Translations under genes and position numbers: made by a program | The notes under the pieces: model-generated | The model's database searches: none | What the model was told of the DNA's origin: nothing | The model's input: only the letters and a program-made list of their open reading frames with translations | NCBI GenBank assembly: GCA_049602155.1 | Contig: JBMYRH010000006.1 | Span: 186,001-250,000 of the forward strand | Direction of reading: 5' to 3' | Source: JBMYRH01 sp049602155 | GTDB lineage: Bacteria > Myxococcota_A > UBA9042 > PHBI01 > JBMYRH01 | DNA: 64,000 bases | Shown: in pieces, positions 26,307 to 34,568 of the stretch | Layout: each line of letters opens with the position of its first letter | How positions within the stretch are numbered: position 1 is the stretch's first letter

Positions 26307-29300
26307 TACTTCAAAGTCCCGGAGATGAAGACATTGCCAGCGTCGTGGGAGGATGACTGAGGGTTGATGCCGATCGCGGTCCCCGCGGGGATCGTCCCTG
26401 GAGGCAGATTGAGCATCTCGTCAGTCAGCGCGATCTCAGGGAGCGGGAAGCCGCCCAAGGCCCCACCCCCAAGCGCGCCTAACAGGGCTGGGACGAGGTT
26501 GTCATCGATGAGCGCAGCGATTCCAGCCTCGGAGCCCACGAGTTCCTCCTGGAGGATCGCGATTTGGCTGTCGAGGTTTTGCACCTCTTCGATCTCGATA
26601 CCGAGGACACCATCAGCCACGCTGAGGCTGACCCCAGCGCTGAAGCTCGCATACATCTCGACATCCATCGATTGACCGAAGATCTCAAGGTTCGCGGTGA
26701 CCATGAGATCCCCGACGTGCAAGACCAGCCCTTCGCCCGAGCAATCCGTGACCACCGGCGCCAGCATACCGCTCATGTGGATGGTGAGCGCATCGGAGCC
26801 TATCCCGTACTGACTCAGGTCCACGTCAGCGAGCATCTCAGGCGGGACCTCGAATTCCAACAGCCCACCTTGCCATGCCGCGTAGAGCAATAGGTTGAAT
26901 GTGTCGTCGGAGAAGCCGATCTCAAAGGGCCCGGACTTGGGCAACGCCATGGTCTGCGTGTTCACTCCGCAACCAGAGCGTGCCACTGCGCCGAGGTTGT
27001 CGTAGCTGTTGCTGTCCGGAGCGCTGGCGCTCGCTCGCAGCTGAAATTCAGCGCCTGAGTCCTTTACAGACACCGCACCGAAGTCCGTCTCCAGAGCGAC
27101 AGAGACCGGCGCACCACTTGGGTTCAGTGAGGGCATATCAAAGCTCGTTGAGAAGGCGAGGGTACCCAGGGCATCAGCGAGGAGGGGTTCAAGCTGACTC
27201 GCAAATTCTCCGGCGAAGGTGTCCTCAAGTTCGCTCACGAGGCCGTCGGTCAAGATGTCGGCCAGCCAGCCCAGTAAGAAATCGACAGCGCCGCTGTCGA
27301 AGGTGAAGGAGAGGCCCGAGATCTCGACAAGAATGTTCGAGAGGTCCGCGACGAGTTGGTGGTTGACGACGCTCACGAGGACGTCTCCTGTCACGGTGAC
27401 CTTGCTAATGTCGACGTGGCCAGGGAAGTCGGGGGCCCAATCGTTGGTCTTGAGCTTCACGTCTGCGTAGAGATCTTCCAGGACGGCCGTCATCTTCAGT
27501 TTGCCGTTCTGAGTTTCGAGCCCCACGCTGCGTGGACCAGCGCTGAAATTGCTGACATTGACGTCGTAATCGGCCCACCCGATCGACGTCGTCGCGACGG
27601 TCCCGCTAATCAATCCACCCAAGGGATACCCGGCCAAGACGAGCTCAAAGATGGTCGCCAAGTCGTTAGGGGGCAGGGAATGGTCACCATCATCAATCGT
27701 GGACTGCGCCATCCAGATGCCGATGCCTGGTTCAGCCTTGGCGTCCGGGGCGATAAACTCGGGCGCCCAGTGAAACGCTTGTACCCGCTTCCTCGTCGTC
27801 CCTTGCGTGTCTGTGGCCTCAATCACGAGGGTGTTCCCGCCATACTCCGGCGCTAGCGATGCCGTGAACGAGTCCCCATCTACCGTGGCTTCGTCGCCAT
27901 TGATGGTGACGCTTGTGATGTCTCCAGCCCCGCTGCTCACCGTCCCCGTCACGTCAATGTAAGCGTTGTTCGCCTCCAGGGTCGCCCCACGGGGCGGAAA
28001 AGAGACCGCGATCTGTGGGCGACATGCGTTGGAGACAAGAAGCGTGTTCTGGCACCCCTCGCCGTCGACACAGGCATCTGTCGTGCAGGGGTTGCCGTCG
28101 TCACAGGAGACTGGGGTGCCGACGCATTCCCCGTCGCTGCACGCGTCGTCGTCGGTGCACTCCGAGAGGTCGTCACACCCATCTGTCGTGTTGTCATATA
28201 CGCAGCCGGCTTCCGCATCGCAGCTATCCACCGTGCACCCATTCTCGTCGTCGCAGTCCAGCACCGAGTCACCGCTCTCACAGGCCCCGGCCACACAGAT
28301 GTCCCCGACACTGCATGCGTCTGCGTCATCGCATGGGAGCCCATTGGGGGTATTCAGGATCCCCACTCCAATGACGCACGTGTCGTCGGTGCATGGGTTC
28401 CCATCATCGACCGCGATGGGGAGCCCAAGACAGACCCCTCCAGTGCAGGTATCGCCGACTGAGCACTCACTCCCGTCGTCGCACGGCTCGGTGTTCGATG
28501 GAAACACGCAGCCCAGCTCTGCATCACACATCGCGTCTGTGCAGGGGTTCTCGTCAGTACAGAGGTCAGCGATGCTCTCGTATTGACACCCATCGACAGG
28601 GTGACAGAAGTCTACGGTGCAGAGGCTCCCATCATCACAGGTGACGCTGTTGCCAGGTGTGCAAACCCCACCCATACAGGCGTCACCCACCGAGCATAGG
28701 CTGCCGTCATCACACGCCGCGCCATCGTCATTGGACGCAATGCAACCTAGCGTCGGATCGCACGCGTCCACTGTGCAAGGGTTCTGATCGTCACAGGCCA
28801 CATCGCCGCTGCCCACGCAGACACCGAGTTCGCATGTGTCCTCTAGGGTGCAGGCGTTGCCGTCATCACAGCTGCCATCGCTGGGGCTTGAGTGGCATTG
28901 TCCGGTCCCTGGATCGCATGTGCTCGTCACGCAAGGCGTCTCGGGGCAGTCAGTCGACGTCCCCACACAGGCCCCTTCCCAACACGTATCTCCTGTCGTG
29001 CACAGGTCGCCGTCATCGCACTCCCCACCATCTGTGGGGCTCCAAGCGTCCCGCGCCACGACAACATGGCAAGCAAGGCACGGGTCCTCTGGGTTCACTT
29101 CCTGGTTCCCGTAACAGTCACCAGCGATATCGCACTCGTCGGGGTTGCAGGTCACCACGTCGTCCTCTTCGGTAGAGAGCGCGTCGCTATCCTCTGGCGC
29201 CGCCGAGTCGCCCCCGCCGACGCTTACGTCATCAAGAGGCGTGACATCGCCCATCTCCACGGCGCTGTCATCTCCCTCAGCCGACACGTCAGCGACAAGC

Positions 29301-29443
29301 ACATCCGCTCCGGCGGCACTCGAAGCGTCGATACGATCGGGGTTCACCTCATCCAGGGCGCCGCTCCCTGCCGAGCAACCGAGGGCAAACAGTCCAAAGG
29401 CGAGATAGTTCGCTAATATCCAGCGTGGTGACGTTTGCACCAT
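26306..29443 (-). CDS. Giant Cys-rich repeat lipoprotein with large beta-rich C-terminus
   Basis: A 1,045-residue lipoprotein. ATG 29443 is chosen because GGGGAGGC lies five bases upstream; an ATG eight codons earlier is open but lacks a site. The signal peptide ends FALGC. More than a dozen CDDG modules follow (about residues 95-460), then an Ig-like segment (FPPRGATLEANNAYIDVTG). About 480 residues follow without modules, with long hydrophobic amphipathic stretches such as AVDFLLGWLADILTDGL. That part faintly recalls lipid-binding TULIP/BPI proteins, but this is only a visual impression. It is coupled to the downstream 677-residue relative. Confidence 0.75.
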   Translation of the reverse strand: MVQTSPRWILANYLAFGLFALGCSAGSGALDEVNPDRIDASSAAGADVLVADVSAEGDDSAVEMGDVTPLDDVSVGGGDSAAPEDSDALSTEEDDVVTCNPDECDIAGDCYGNQEVNPEDPCLACHVVVARDAWSPTDGGECDDGDLCTTGDTCWEGACVGTSTDCPETPCVTSTCDPGTGQCHSSPSDGSCDDGNACTLEDTCELGVCVGSGDVACDDQNPCTVDACDPTLGCIASNDDGAACDDGSLCSVGDACMGGVCTPGNSVTCDDGSLCTVDFCHPVDGCQYESIADLCTDENPCTDAMCDAELGCVFPSNTEPCDDGSECSVGDTCTGGVCLGLPIAVDDGNPCTDDTCVIGVGILNTPNGLPCDDADACSVGDICVAGACESGDSVLDCDDENGCTVDSCDAEAGCVYDNTTDGCDDLSECTDDDACSDGECVGTPVSCDDGNPCTTDACVDGEGCQNTLLVSNACRPQIAVSFPPRGATLEANNAYIDVTGTVSSGAGDITSVTINGDEATVDGDSFTASLAPEYGGNTLVIEATDTQGTTRKRVQAFHWAPEFIAPDAKAEPGIGIWMAQSTIDDGDHSLPPNDLATIFELVLAGYPLGGLISGTVATTSIGWADYDVNVSNFSAGPRSVGLETQNGKLKMTAVLEDLYADVKLKTNDWAPDFPGHVDISKVTVTGDVLVSVVNHQLVADLSNILVEISGLSFTFDSGAVDFLLGWLADILTDGLVSELEDTFAGEFASQLEPLLADALGTLAFSTSFDMPSLNPSGAPVSVALETDFGAVSVKDSGAEFQLRASASAPDSNSYDNLGAVARSGCGVNTQTMALPKSGPFEIGFSDDTFNLLLYAAWQGGLLEFEVPPEMLADVDLSQYGIGSDALTIHMSGMLAPVVTDCSGEGLVLHVGDLMVTANLEIFGQSMDVEMYASFSAGVSLSVADGVLGIEIEEVQNLDSQIAILQEELVGSEAGIAALIDDNLVPALLGALGGGALGGFPLPEIALTDEMLNLPPGTIPAGTAIGINPQSSSHDAGNVFISGTLK

Positions 29444-29657
29444 GAGTTGCCTCCCCAGACCCGTCATGAGCCGACCCTCAGGGTAGCGGAAATGCCCACG
29501 CCTTTACAGCACCTCTGAGCCCATGAGGGCACGACTGGTAACCCAACGTTCAAAGCCTCTTGCCGCCGCCTCTGATGCAATGAGGTGCGAACGCTCGGCC
29601 TAGCAACCCCGGTTCAGGTCAGAGGTACGCGCCAGCTCTAAGGAGGTTCGAGACCAT

Positions 29658-31283
29658 GTGACCTCGGGTCCTGGCTTGGCACTCCTCTGTTCTGCCCTTG
29701 CCGAGGGCGCGCTGCCTGCTATGCTCCGCCACCGAATGACTCGTCCAACGCAAGCCAAGCTCGTGGCAGACCTGACCCAACTGCTAAGCCGGGAGCGCGT
29801 CTCCGTATCGACACCGGATATGGTGACGTACTCAGCGGACTTCTGGCCTAAGACCCAGATCTGGAAGCAGGTCGGTGAGGTCGAGCAATATCCCCCAGAT
29901 TGTGTCGTGTGGCCCGAGTCGACCGACGAGATCGGCGCAATCGTGCGCTACTGCGTTACCCATAAGGTACCCGTTATTCCGTTTGGAGGAGGCTCCGGTG
30001 TGTGTGGCGGCGTGGTCCCCGTCCATGGCGGGGTGAGCGTCGACGTCAAGCGCATGCGGCATGTCGTCGAGGTCGACCACGTCTCCCATACGGTGACGGC
30101 TCAGGCGGGCATCAACGGTCAACACCTTGAAGATCACCTCAACGCCGAAGGGTTCACCCTTGGGCACTTCCCCTCCTCGATCATGTGCTCGACCCTCGGC
30201 GGGTGGCTCGCCGCCCGATCAGCGGGGCAATATTCGTCGCGATATGGAAAGATCGAAGACATGGTGATGAGTCTGCGTGCGGTGCTCCCTGATGGTACCC
30301 AGGTGGACACGGCGCAGCGCGCGATTGGAGAGCCCGACTGGACCCAACTCATCGTCGGGTCTGAGGGGACTCTGGGCTTCATCACCGAGGCGACCTTACG
30401 GATTCACCCGAAGCCCGAAGCGCGGGCTTTGCGAGGGTTCAAATTCGATCACCTTCATGAGGCGATCGACGCGATGCGACTGGTGATGCAGGCAGGCCTT
30501 CAGCCGATGGTGCTGCGCCTCTACGATCCGTTCGACACGGTGATGGCCCTCGGCAAGAAGGTCACCCCACCCGAGGCGCAGGACACAGACGAGGATGGGG
30601 CAAAGCAGCGCTCGCTCCTCGCGCGGCTCAAGCAGCGCGGGACCGCCTATGCACTGAGCGTCCCCGGCGTGGTCAACAGAGTGACCCACATGATCGGGAA
30701 CTCGTGCCTGCTCATTATCGGCTTCGAGGGACCCGAGCGCGCTGTTCAGCGATCCGTCCGTCGGAGCAGGGAAATCCTAGCCGAGGCGGGTGGACGCGAT
30801 GCAGGAGCAGGCCCGGGCGAGGCCTGGCTGGCCAAGCGCTACGCAGTGAGCTTTAAACAGAGCCGCATCTACCAATCTAGCTCCTTCGTGGACACGATGG
30901 AGGTAGCGACCACTTGGGACCGACTGGAGGCGCTGTATGACGCAGTCGTGCGCGCCGTAACCCCGCATGCGCTGATCATGGCACACTTCTCACATGCGTA
31001 CCGCGAGGGCTGCAGCATCTACTTCACGTTTGCGGCTCACAAGCGTCATGTAAGCCGGTCGGAGGCGGCCTATGACCAAATCTGGCAGGCCGCACTTGGG
31101 GCCGTCCAGGGGATCGGTGCGACCGCCAGTCATCATCACGGCGTAGGCCTCTCCAAGATGGGCTGGATGGTGGAGGAGCATGGGGAAATGCTTCGTGTAT
31201 GGCGCGCTCTTAAGTCGAGTATGGACGCAGATGGCCTCCTCAACCCTGGCAAGCTCTTCCCGGAGCCAGGGGGTGATGCATGA
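29658..31283 (+). CDS. FAD-linked oxidase (GlcD / alkyl-DHAP-synthase-like)
   Basis: A 541-residue VAO-family flavoprotein. The FAD-binding half shows PESTDEIGAIVRYC, VIPFGGGSGVCGG, the SLRAVLPDGT segment and SEGTLGFITEATLRIHP. The C-terminal half contains SHHHGVGLSKMGW and DADGLLNPGKLF. The HHHG motif is typical of alkyl-dihydroxyacetone-phosphate synthases, while the position ahead of a second flavoprotein and a CCG Fe-S protein is GlcDEF-like. GTG 29658 is favoured by TAAGGAGG eleven bases upstream; ATG 29736 is an alternative. The stop overlaps the next ATG. The oxidised substrate (2-hydroxyacid or lipid precursor) is unresolved. Confidence 0.85.
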   Translation: MTSGPGLALLCSALAEGALPAMLRHRMTRPTQAKLVADLTQLLSRERVSVSTPDMVTYSADFWPKTQIWKQVGEVEQYPPDCVVWPESTDEIGAIVRYCVTHKVPVIPFGGGSGVCGGVVPVHGGVSVDVKRMRHVVEVDHVSHTVTAQAGINGQHLEDHLNAEGFTLGHFPSSIMCSTLGGWLAARSAGQYSSRYGKIEDMVMSLRAVLPDGTQVDTAQRAIGEPDWTQLIVGSEGTLGFITEATLRIHPKPEARALRGFKFDHLHEAIDAMRLVMQAGLQPMVLRLYDPFDTVMALGKKVTPPEAQDTDEDGAKQRSLLARLKQRGTAYALSVPGVVNRVTHMIGNSCLLIIGFEGPERAVQRSVRRSREILAEAGGRDAGAGPGEAWLAKRYAVSFKQSRIYQSSSFVDTMEVATTWDRLEALYDAVVRAVTPHALIMAHFSHAYREGCSIYFTFAAHKRHVSRSEAAYDQIWQAALGAVQGIGATASHHHGVGLSKMGWMVEEHGEMLRVWRALKSSMDADGLLNPGKLFPEPGGDA

Positions 31284-32491
31284 GCACTGGCGAGCGGATT
31301 CGACAGGTAGGGACGCTCGACGAGTTGCGACGCTTCGTCCCCGCCGAGCAAATCGCCTCCCAAGGTGAGGCGTTTATAGGCACGAACGACGCCTTCGCCG
31401 TGGAGCCTGCCACGCAAGCAGAGTTGGTCGACTTAATGCAGTGGGCCAGCCGCCGAAATGCGGTCGTGTACACGCGCCTTGAGCGTGACGGCGACGCAGA
31501 CCTATGTGGCAACCGCCCCCGAATCTACCTTCGCGGCAGGCGCATGGCGCGAGTCCAGGATGTAGACATCGTCTCCGGGACTGTGACTGTGCAATCCGGG
31601 ATTACGATGAGTGAACTTCATCGCGTCCTCGCTGAGCGCGGCTTCACGACAGGGTTCGCGACGCGAGCCTGGCGAAATCAATCGCTTGGGGCTGTCCTCG
31701 CGGCGACCTTGGACAGCCATTGGGGACCGCCATACGGCTCGATGGAGGATCAGGTCGTAGGGCTCGGGGTGGTGTTGCCTGATGGCACCTTGGCCCAGAG
31801 CCGTACCGCGCCAAAGAAGGCCGTCGGGCCTGACTTTGACCGCGCATTCCTTGGTTCACGTGGTCAGTTCGGGATCATTCACGCAGCCACGCTGCGCATC
31901 TATCCGTCATCGGCTCGTGTGGTCCTCCCGTACGCCGCGCGGACACTCTCCGAGGCCTTGGCCGCGATTAGACACGCGTTTCAAGAGGGCATGGCTCCAC
32001 GGGCCATGGAGATCCTGACGCCAGCCGCAGATAGGACCTGGGGCCGGAAGAGGGTAGGGCTAACTGATTCGCTCCCGGTGCTGGTCCTCGTCGAGCCCTG
32101 GGGGCGCCAATCCGGCGTCAGCGGGACGGCACTCGACGAGCTCATGAGCACGCAACTCAAGCGCCTGACTCCCCCTGCAGGGTGGGACCTGCACGAGGGG
32201 TTGCTCACGCCAGCACGAGAGTGGGGAGCGCCGGTCGTAGGCATGCCTTGGAGGCAACTCGAGGCCCTCGGCGAGATGCTCGGCGATGACGTCCCAGACG
32301 GACTCTGGCTCGTTCGCATGAGCCGACAGGGAGCTTGGGTGAGCGTGGCCGCCGATGTCCCCGGAGAGGTGGCTGAGCGCGTCCGTCGCGCCCTAGACGC
32401 CCATCGACCACCATCACCGAGCCCATGGGAGCCGTTCCGGCGCCGAATGAAAGCGCACCTCGATCCGAATGGCACCCTGAACCCGAGCTGA
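31280..32491 (+). CDS. Second FAD-binding oxidase subunit (GlcE-like)
   Basis: This 403-residue protein has the FAD_binding_4 fold: EPATQAELVDLMQWASRR, VDIVSGTVTVQSGITMSEL, a LGAVLAATLDSHWGPPYG segment and GLGVVLPDGT, then FLGSRGQFGIIHAATLRIYP. It ends with the HLDPNGTLNPS motif common to FAD-linked oxidases. The consensus GGG of the FAD site is poorly conserved (TRLERDGDADLCG), suggesting weak or altered FAD binding. Its ATG overlaps the preceding stop and the Fe-S subunit gene begins six bases after it, so it is probably the middle subunit of a three-part dehydrogenase. Confidence 0.8.
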   Translation: MSTGERIRQVGTLDELRRFVPAEQIASQGEAFIGTNDAFAVEPATQAELVDLMQWASRRNAVVYTRLERDGDADLCGNRPRIYLRGRRMARVQDVDIVSGTVTVQSGITMSELHRVLAERGFTTGFATRAWRNQSLGAVLAATLDSHWGPPYGSMEDQVVGLGVVLPDGTLAQSRTAPKKAVGPDFDRAFLGSRGQFGIIHAATLRIYPSSARVVLPYAARTLSEALAAIRHAFQEGMAPRAMEILTPAADRTWGRKRVGLTDSLPVLVLVEPWGRQSGVSGTALDELMSTQLKRLTPPAGWDLHEGLLTPAREWGAPVVGMPWRQLEALGEMLGDDVPDGLWLVRMSRQGAWVSVAADVPGEVAERVRRALDAHRPPSPSPWEPFRRRMKAHLDPNGTLNPS

Positions 32492-32497
32492 AGTGAC

Positions 32498-33616
32498 ATG
32501 AAGTCGAGTCCATTAAGCCCACATGAAGACGCGCTGACGGTCTGCACCTACTGCCCCAGCCTGTGCCAGCACACCTGCCCCGTGGCGACTGCCGAGGGTT
32601 CGCGTTCATCGACGCCGTGGGCGCTCATGAGCCTTGCACACCATGTGCAGACCAACCGGCTTAGGCTCGATGACGCCGTCGCAGAGCGCTTCTACCACTG
32701 CGCTGGCTGCCGAGCATGCACGCGATTCTGTGACCACAGTAACGACGTCGAGCAGGCCATGGTGGCAGCCCGGGCCTTCGTGGTCGAGCGCGCCCGGCTG
32801 CCGTTCCCCAAGGCTGCCCTCCAGCCCCCGGGGGCAGACGAGCGGGACCCATGGTGGCAAGGCCACAGTGGTAAGGGGTTCGCCGATCGCTTCCAGGGCG
32901 ATCCCGCCGTCCTGCTCCTCCCGGGCCACAAGAGTTTGATTCAGGATGCGCGCCTCGTCGCGCAGTTTCTTGAGATCTGCGGCATGGCAGACGACGACGA
33001 GATCGCCTGCAGCGAGGCGTCTACCTTGGATGTAGGCTACGACCTTTGGAGCGCGGGTTTACACGAGGACTTCCGCAAGCAAGCCCGCGCCGTGAGGGAG
33101 TCACTCCGCGGCGCCAGCCATGTGGTCGTGATGTCTCCGGAGGCCCTCTACACGCTCCGAGATGTGTATCCGCGCTTTGGGATGCGCATCGCTGCAGAGC
33201 TTCATCATGCCTCAGAGTTCCTTCTGCGCTTCGTAGGAGGCGTGGACCTCTACCCCGTCGAAGGTCGCGTCGCCTATCACGACGCCTGCCACCTTGCACG
33301 ACACCTTGGCACGATGGATGTCCCTCGGGAGATCCTCCGCAGCGTCCTGGCCGCGCCGCCTATTGAGTTGAGACATCGAGAGGCACAGACCGTCTGTTGC
33401 GGTGGTACCGGCTGCTTACCAGTGACCTGCCTCGAGACCTCCAAAGGCATGGCCGAGGGGGTCATACAGCTCGCATTGCAAGCGGGCGCAGAGCGTCTGG
33501 CGACCTTCGCCGCAGAATGCGTGCCTTCGCTCCAAGCGGCCGCGGACGGCCGACTGCAAGTTGTGCACGGCATGGAGCTCGTCCATGAGGCCCTGCGAGG
33601 CCATGATGGGGCGTAA
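32498..33616 (+). CDS. GlcF-like Fe-S subunit with CCG domain
   Basis: A 372-residue electron-transfer subunit. Two Cys clusters at the N-terminus (CTYCPSLCQHTCP, with CxxCxxxCxxxCP spacing, and CAGCRACTRFC) should hold 4Fe-4S centres. A cysteine-rich domain contains HDACHLARHLG and CCGGTGCLP, the CCG signature of HdrB/GlcF proteins, though only one such domain is clear. The first cluster's spacing deviates from the usual CxxCxxCxxxCP. It would take electrons from the two flavoproteins and pass them to the quinone pool. The stop lies within the next gene's first codons. Confidence 0.85.
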   Translation: MKSSPLSPHEDALTVCTYCPSLCQHTCPVATAEGSRSSTPWALMSLAHHVQTNRLRLDDAVAERFYHCAGCRACTRFCDHSNDVEQAMVAARAFVVERARLPFPKAALQPPGADERDPWWQGHSGKGFADRFQGDPAVLLLPGHKSLIQDARLVAQFLEICGMADDDEIACSEASTLDVGYDLWSAGLHEDFRKQARAVRESLRGASHVVVMSPEALYTLRDVYPRFGMRIAAELHHASEFLLRFVGGVDLYPVEGRVAYHDACHLARHLGTMDVPREILRSVLAAPPIELRHREAQTVCCGGTGCLPVTCLETSKGMAEGVIQLALQAGAERLATFAAECVPSLQAAADGRLQVVHGMELVHEALRGHDGA

Positions 33617-34568
33617 ACGCACGGCGCCCAAGCCACTATTGCCGGTGGTGATCATCAACCCAGTGGCAGGCAGCGGCGTGGGACATGACGCCTTTCGCCA
33701 TACCGAGCACGAGCTGCTCGATCTCCTCGGGGAGATGGAGATCTGCTTCACTGAGGCCCCTGGTGACGCCGAGGTCCTCGCAGCGAAAGCGCTCGACGAA
33801 GGCGCCCGCGACATCATCGTGGTCGGAGGTGATGGCACCATCAACGAGGTCGTCAATGGCTGGTTTAACGCTAACGGCCTTGAGCGCGCGCCGGGTTCTC
33901 GCCTGGTCCCCCTTGGCGGCGGAACCGGGTCGGACTTCGTTCGCTCGATTGGCCTAGCTACGGCCTCTGATACCTGCACAGCGCTGAGGAACGACACCTC
34001 ACGGCGTGTTGATGTCGGCATCCTCACTTGCAAGGCCCGCCATGGAGGCGACACAGTCGAGCGCCGCTACCTCAACATCGCCAGTTTTGGGCTCAGCAGT
34101 ATGGCCAATGAAGCCGTCTCTCGTTTCTCGGCGATGGGGGGCGGGCTCGCTTACGCTGCTGCGACCGTGTGGTCTCTCGTGGGCTGGAGCAACCCAGGTA
34201 TCGAGCTCACCTACACCACACACGACGACAGAGCACTCCGCTATGAGGGGCCGATTGTCATGGGCGCCTTCGCCAACGGGCGCTTCTTCGGCGGCGGCAT
34301 GATGGTCGCCCCAGAGGCCGAGGTGGATGATGGGCTGCTGGATGTGGTCCTCATTGGGAACCTTCGACGACGTGACATCGTGCGCCTCGCGCGACACCTC
34401 TATGACGGTTCACACGTGGTGCACTCCTCCGTCACCACTGTCCGCGCGAAGTCGGTGGAGGTCTCAGGGCCTGAATCGACGCTAATCGAGGCGGACGGAG
34501 ACGTCTTTGGGCGCCTCCCGGCGACCTTCACCGCTGATCATGCCGCCATCACGGTCGTATGCCCATGA
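33603..34568 (+). CDS. Diacylglycerol-kinase-family lipid kinase (YegS/DagK type)
   Basis: A 321-residue lipid kinase with VVIINPVAGSG, the nucleotide-binding VVGGDGTINEVVNGW motif, PLGGGTGSDFVRS, and the C-terminal GGGMMVAPEAEVDDGLLDVVLI signature with IEADGD near the end. It phosphorylates diacylglycerol or a related lipid at the inner membrane. ATG 33603 (or 33606) overlaps the Fe-S gene end, and its stop overlaps lnt, so it is coupled on both sides. Its position before lnt is compatible with recycling diacylglycerol-type lipid by-products, but this is inference. Confidence 0.92.
   Translation: MMGRKRTAPKPLLPVVIINPVAGSGVGHDAFRHTEHELLDLLGEMEICFTEAPGDAEVLAAKALDEGARDIIVVGGDGTINEVVNGWFNANGLERAPGSRLVPLGGGTGSDFVRSIGLATASDTCTALRNDTSRRVDVGILTCKARHGGDTVERRYLNIASFGLSSMANEAVSRFSAMGGGLAYAAATVWSLVGWSNPGIELTYTTHDDRALRYEGPIVMGAFANGRFFGGGMMVAPEAEVDDGLLDVVLIGNLRRRDIVRLARHLYDGSHVVHSSVTTVRAKSVEVSGPESTLIEADGDVFGRLPATFTADHAAITVVCP

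Noticed and set aside
24550..28586. Long plus-strand open frames opposite the Cys-rich lipoprotein genes, rich in Ser, Gln, Pro and His
   Set aside because: They arise because the repeated CDDG codons are open on the opposite strand. They lack ribosome sites and domain patterns, and the minus-strand genes have signal peptides and lipoboxes.
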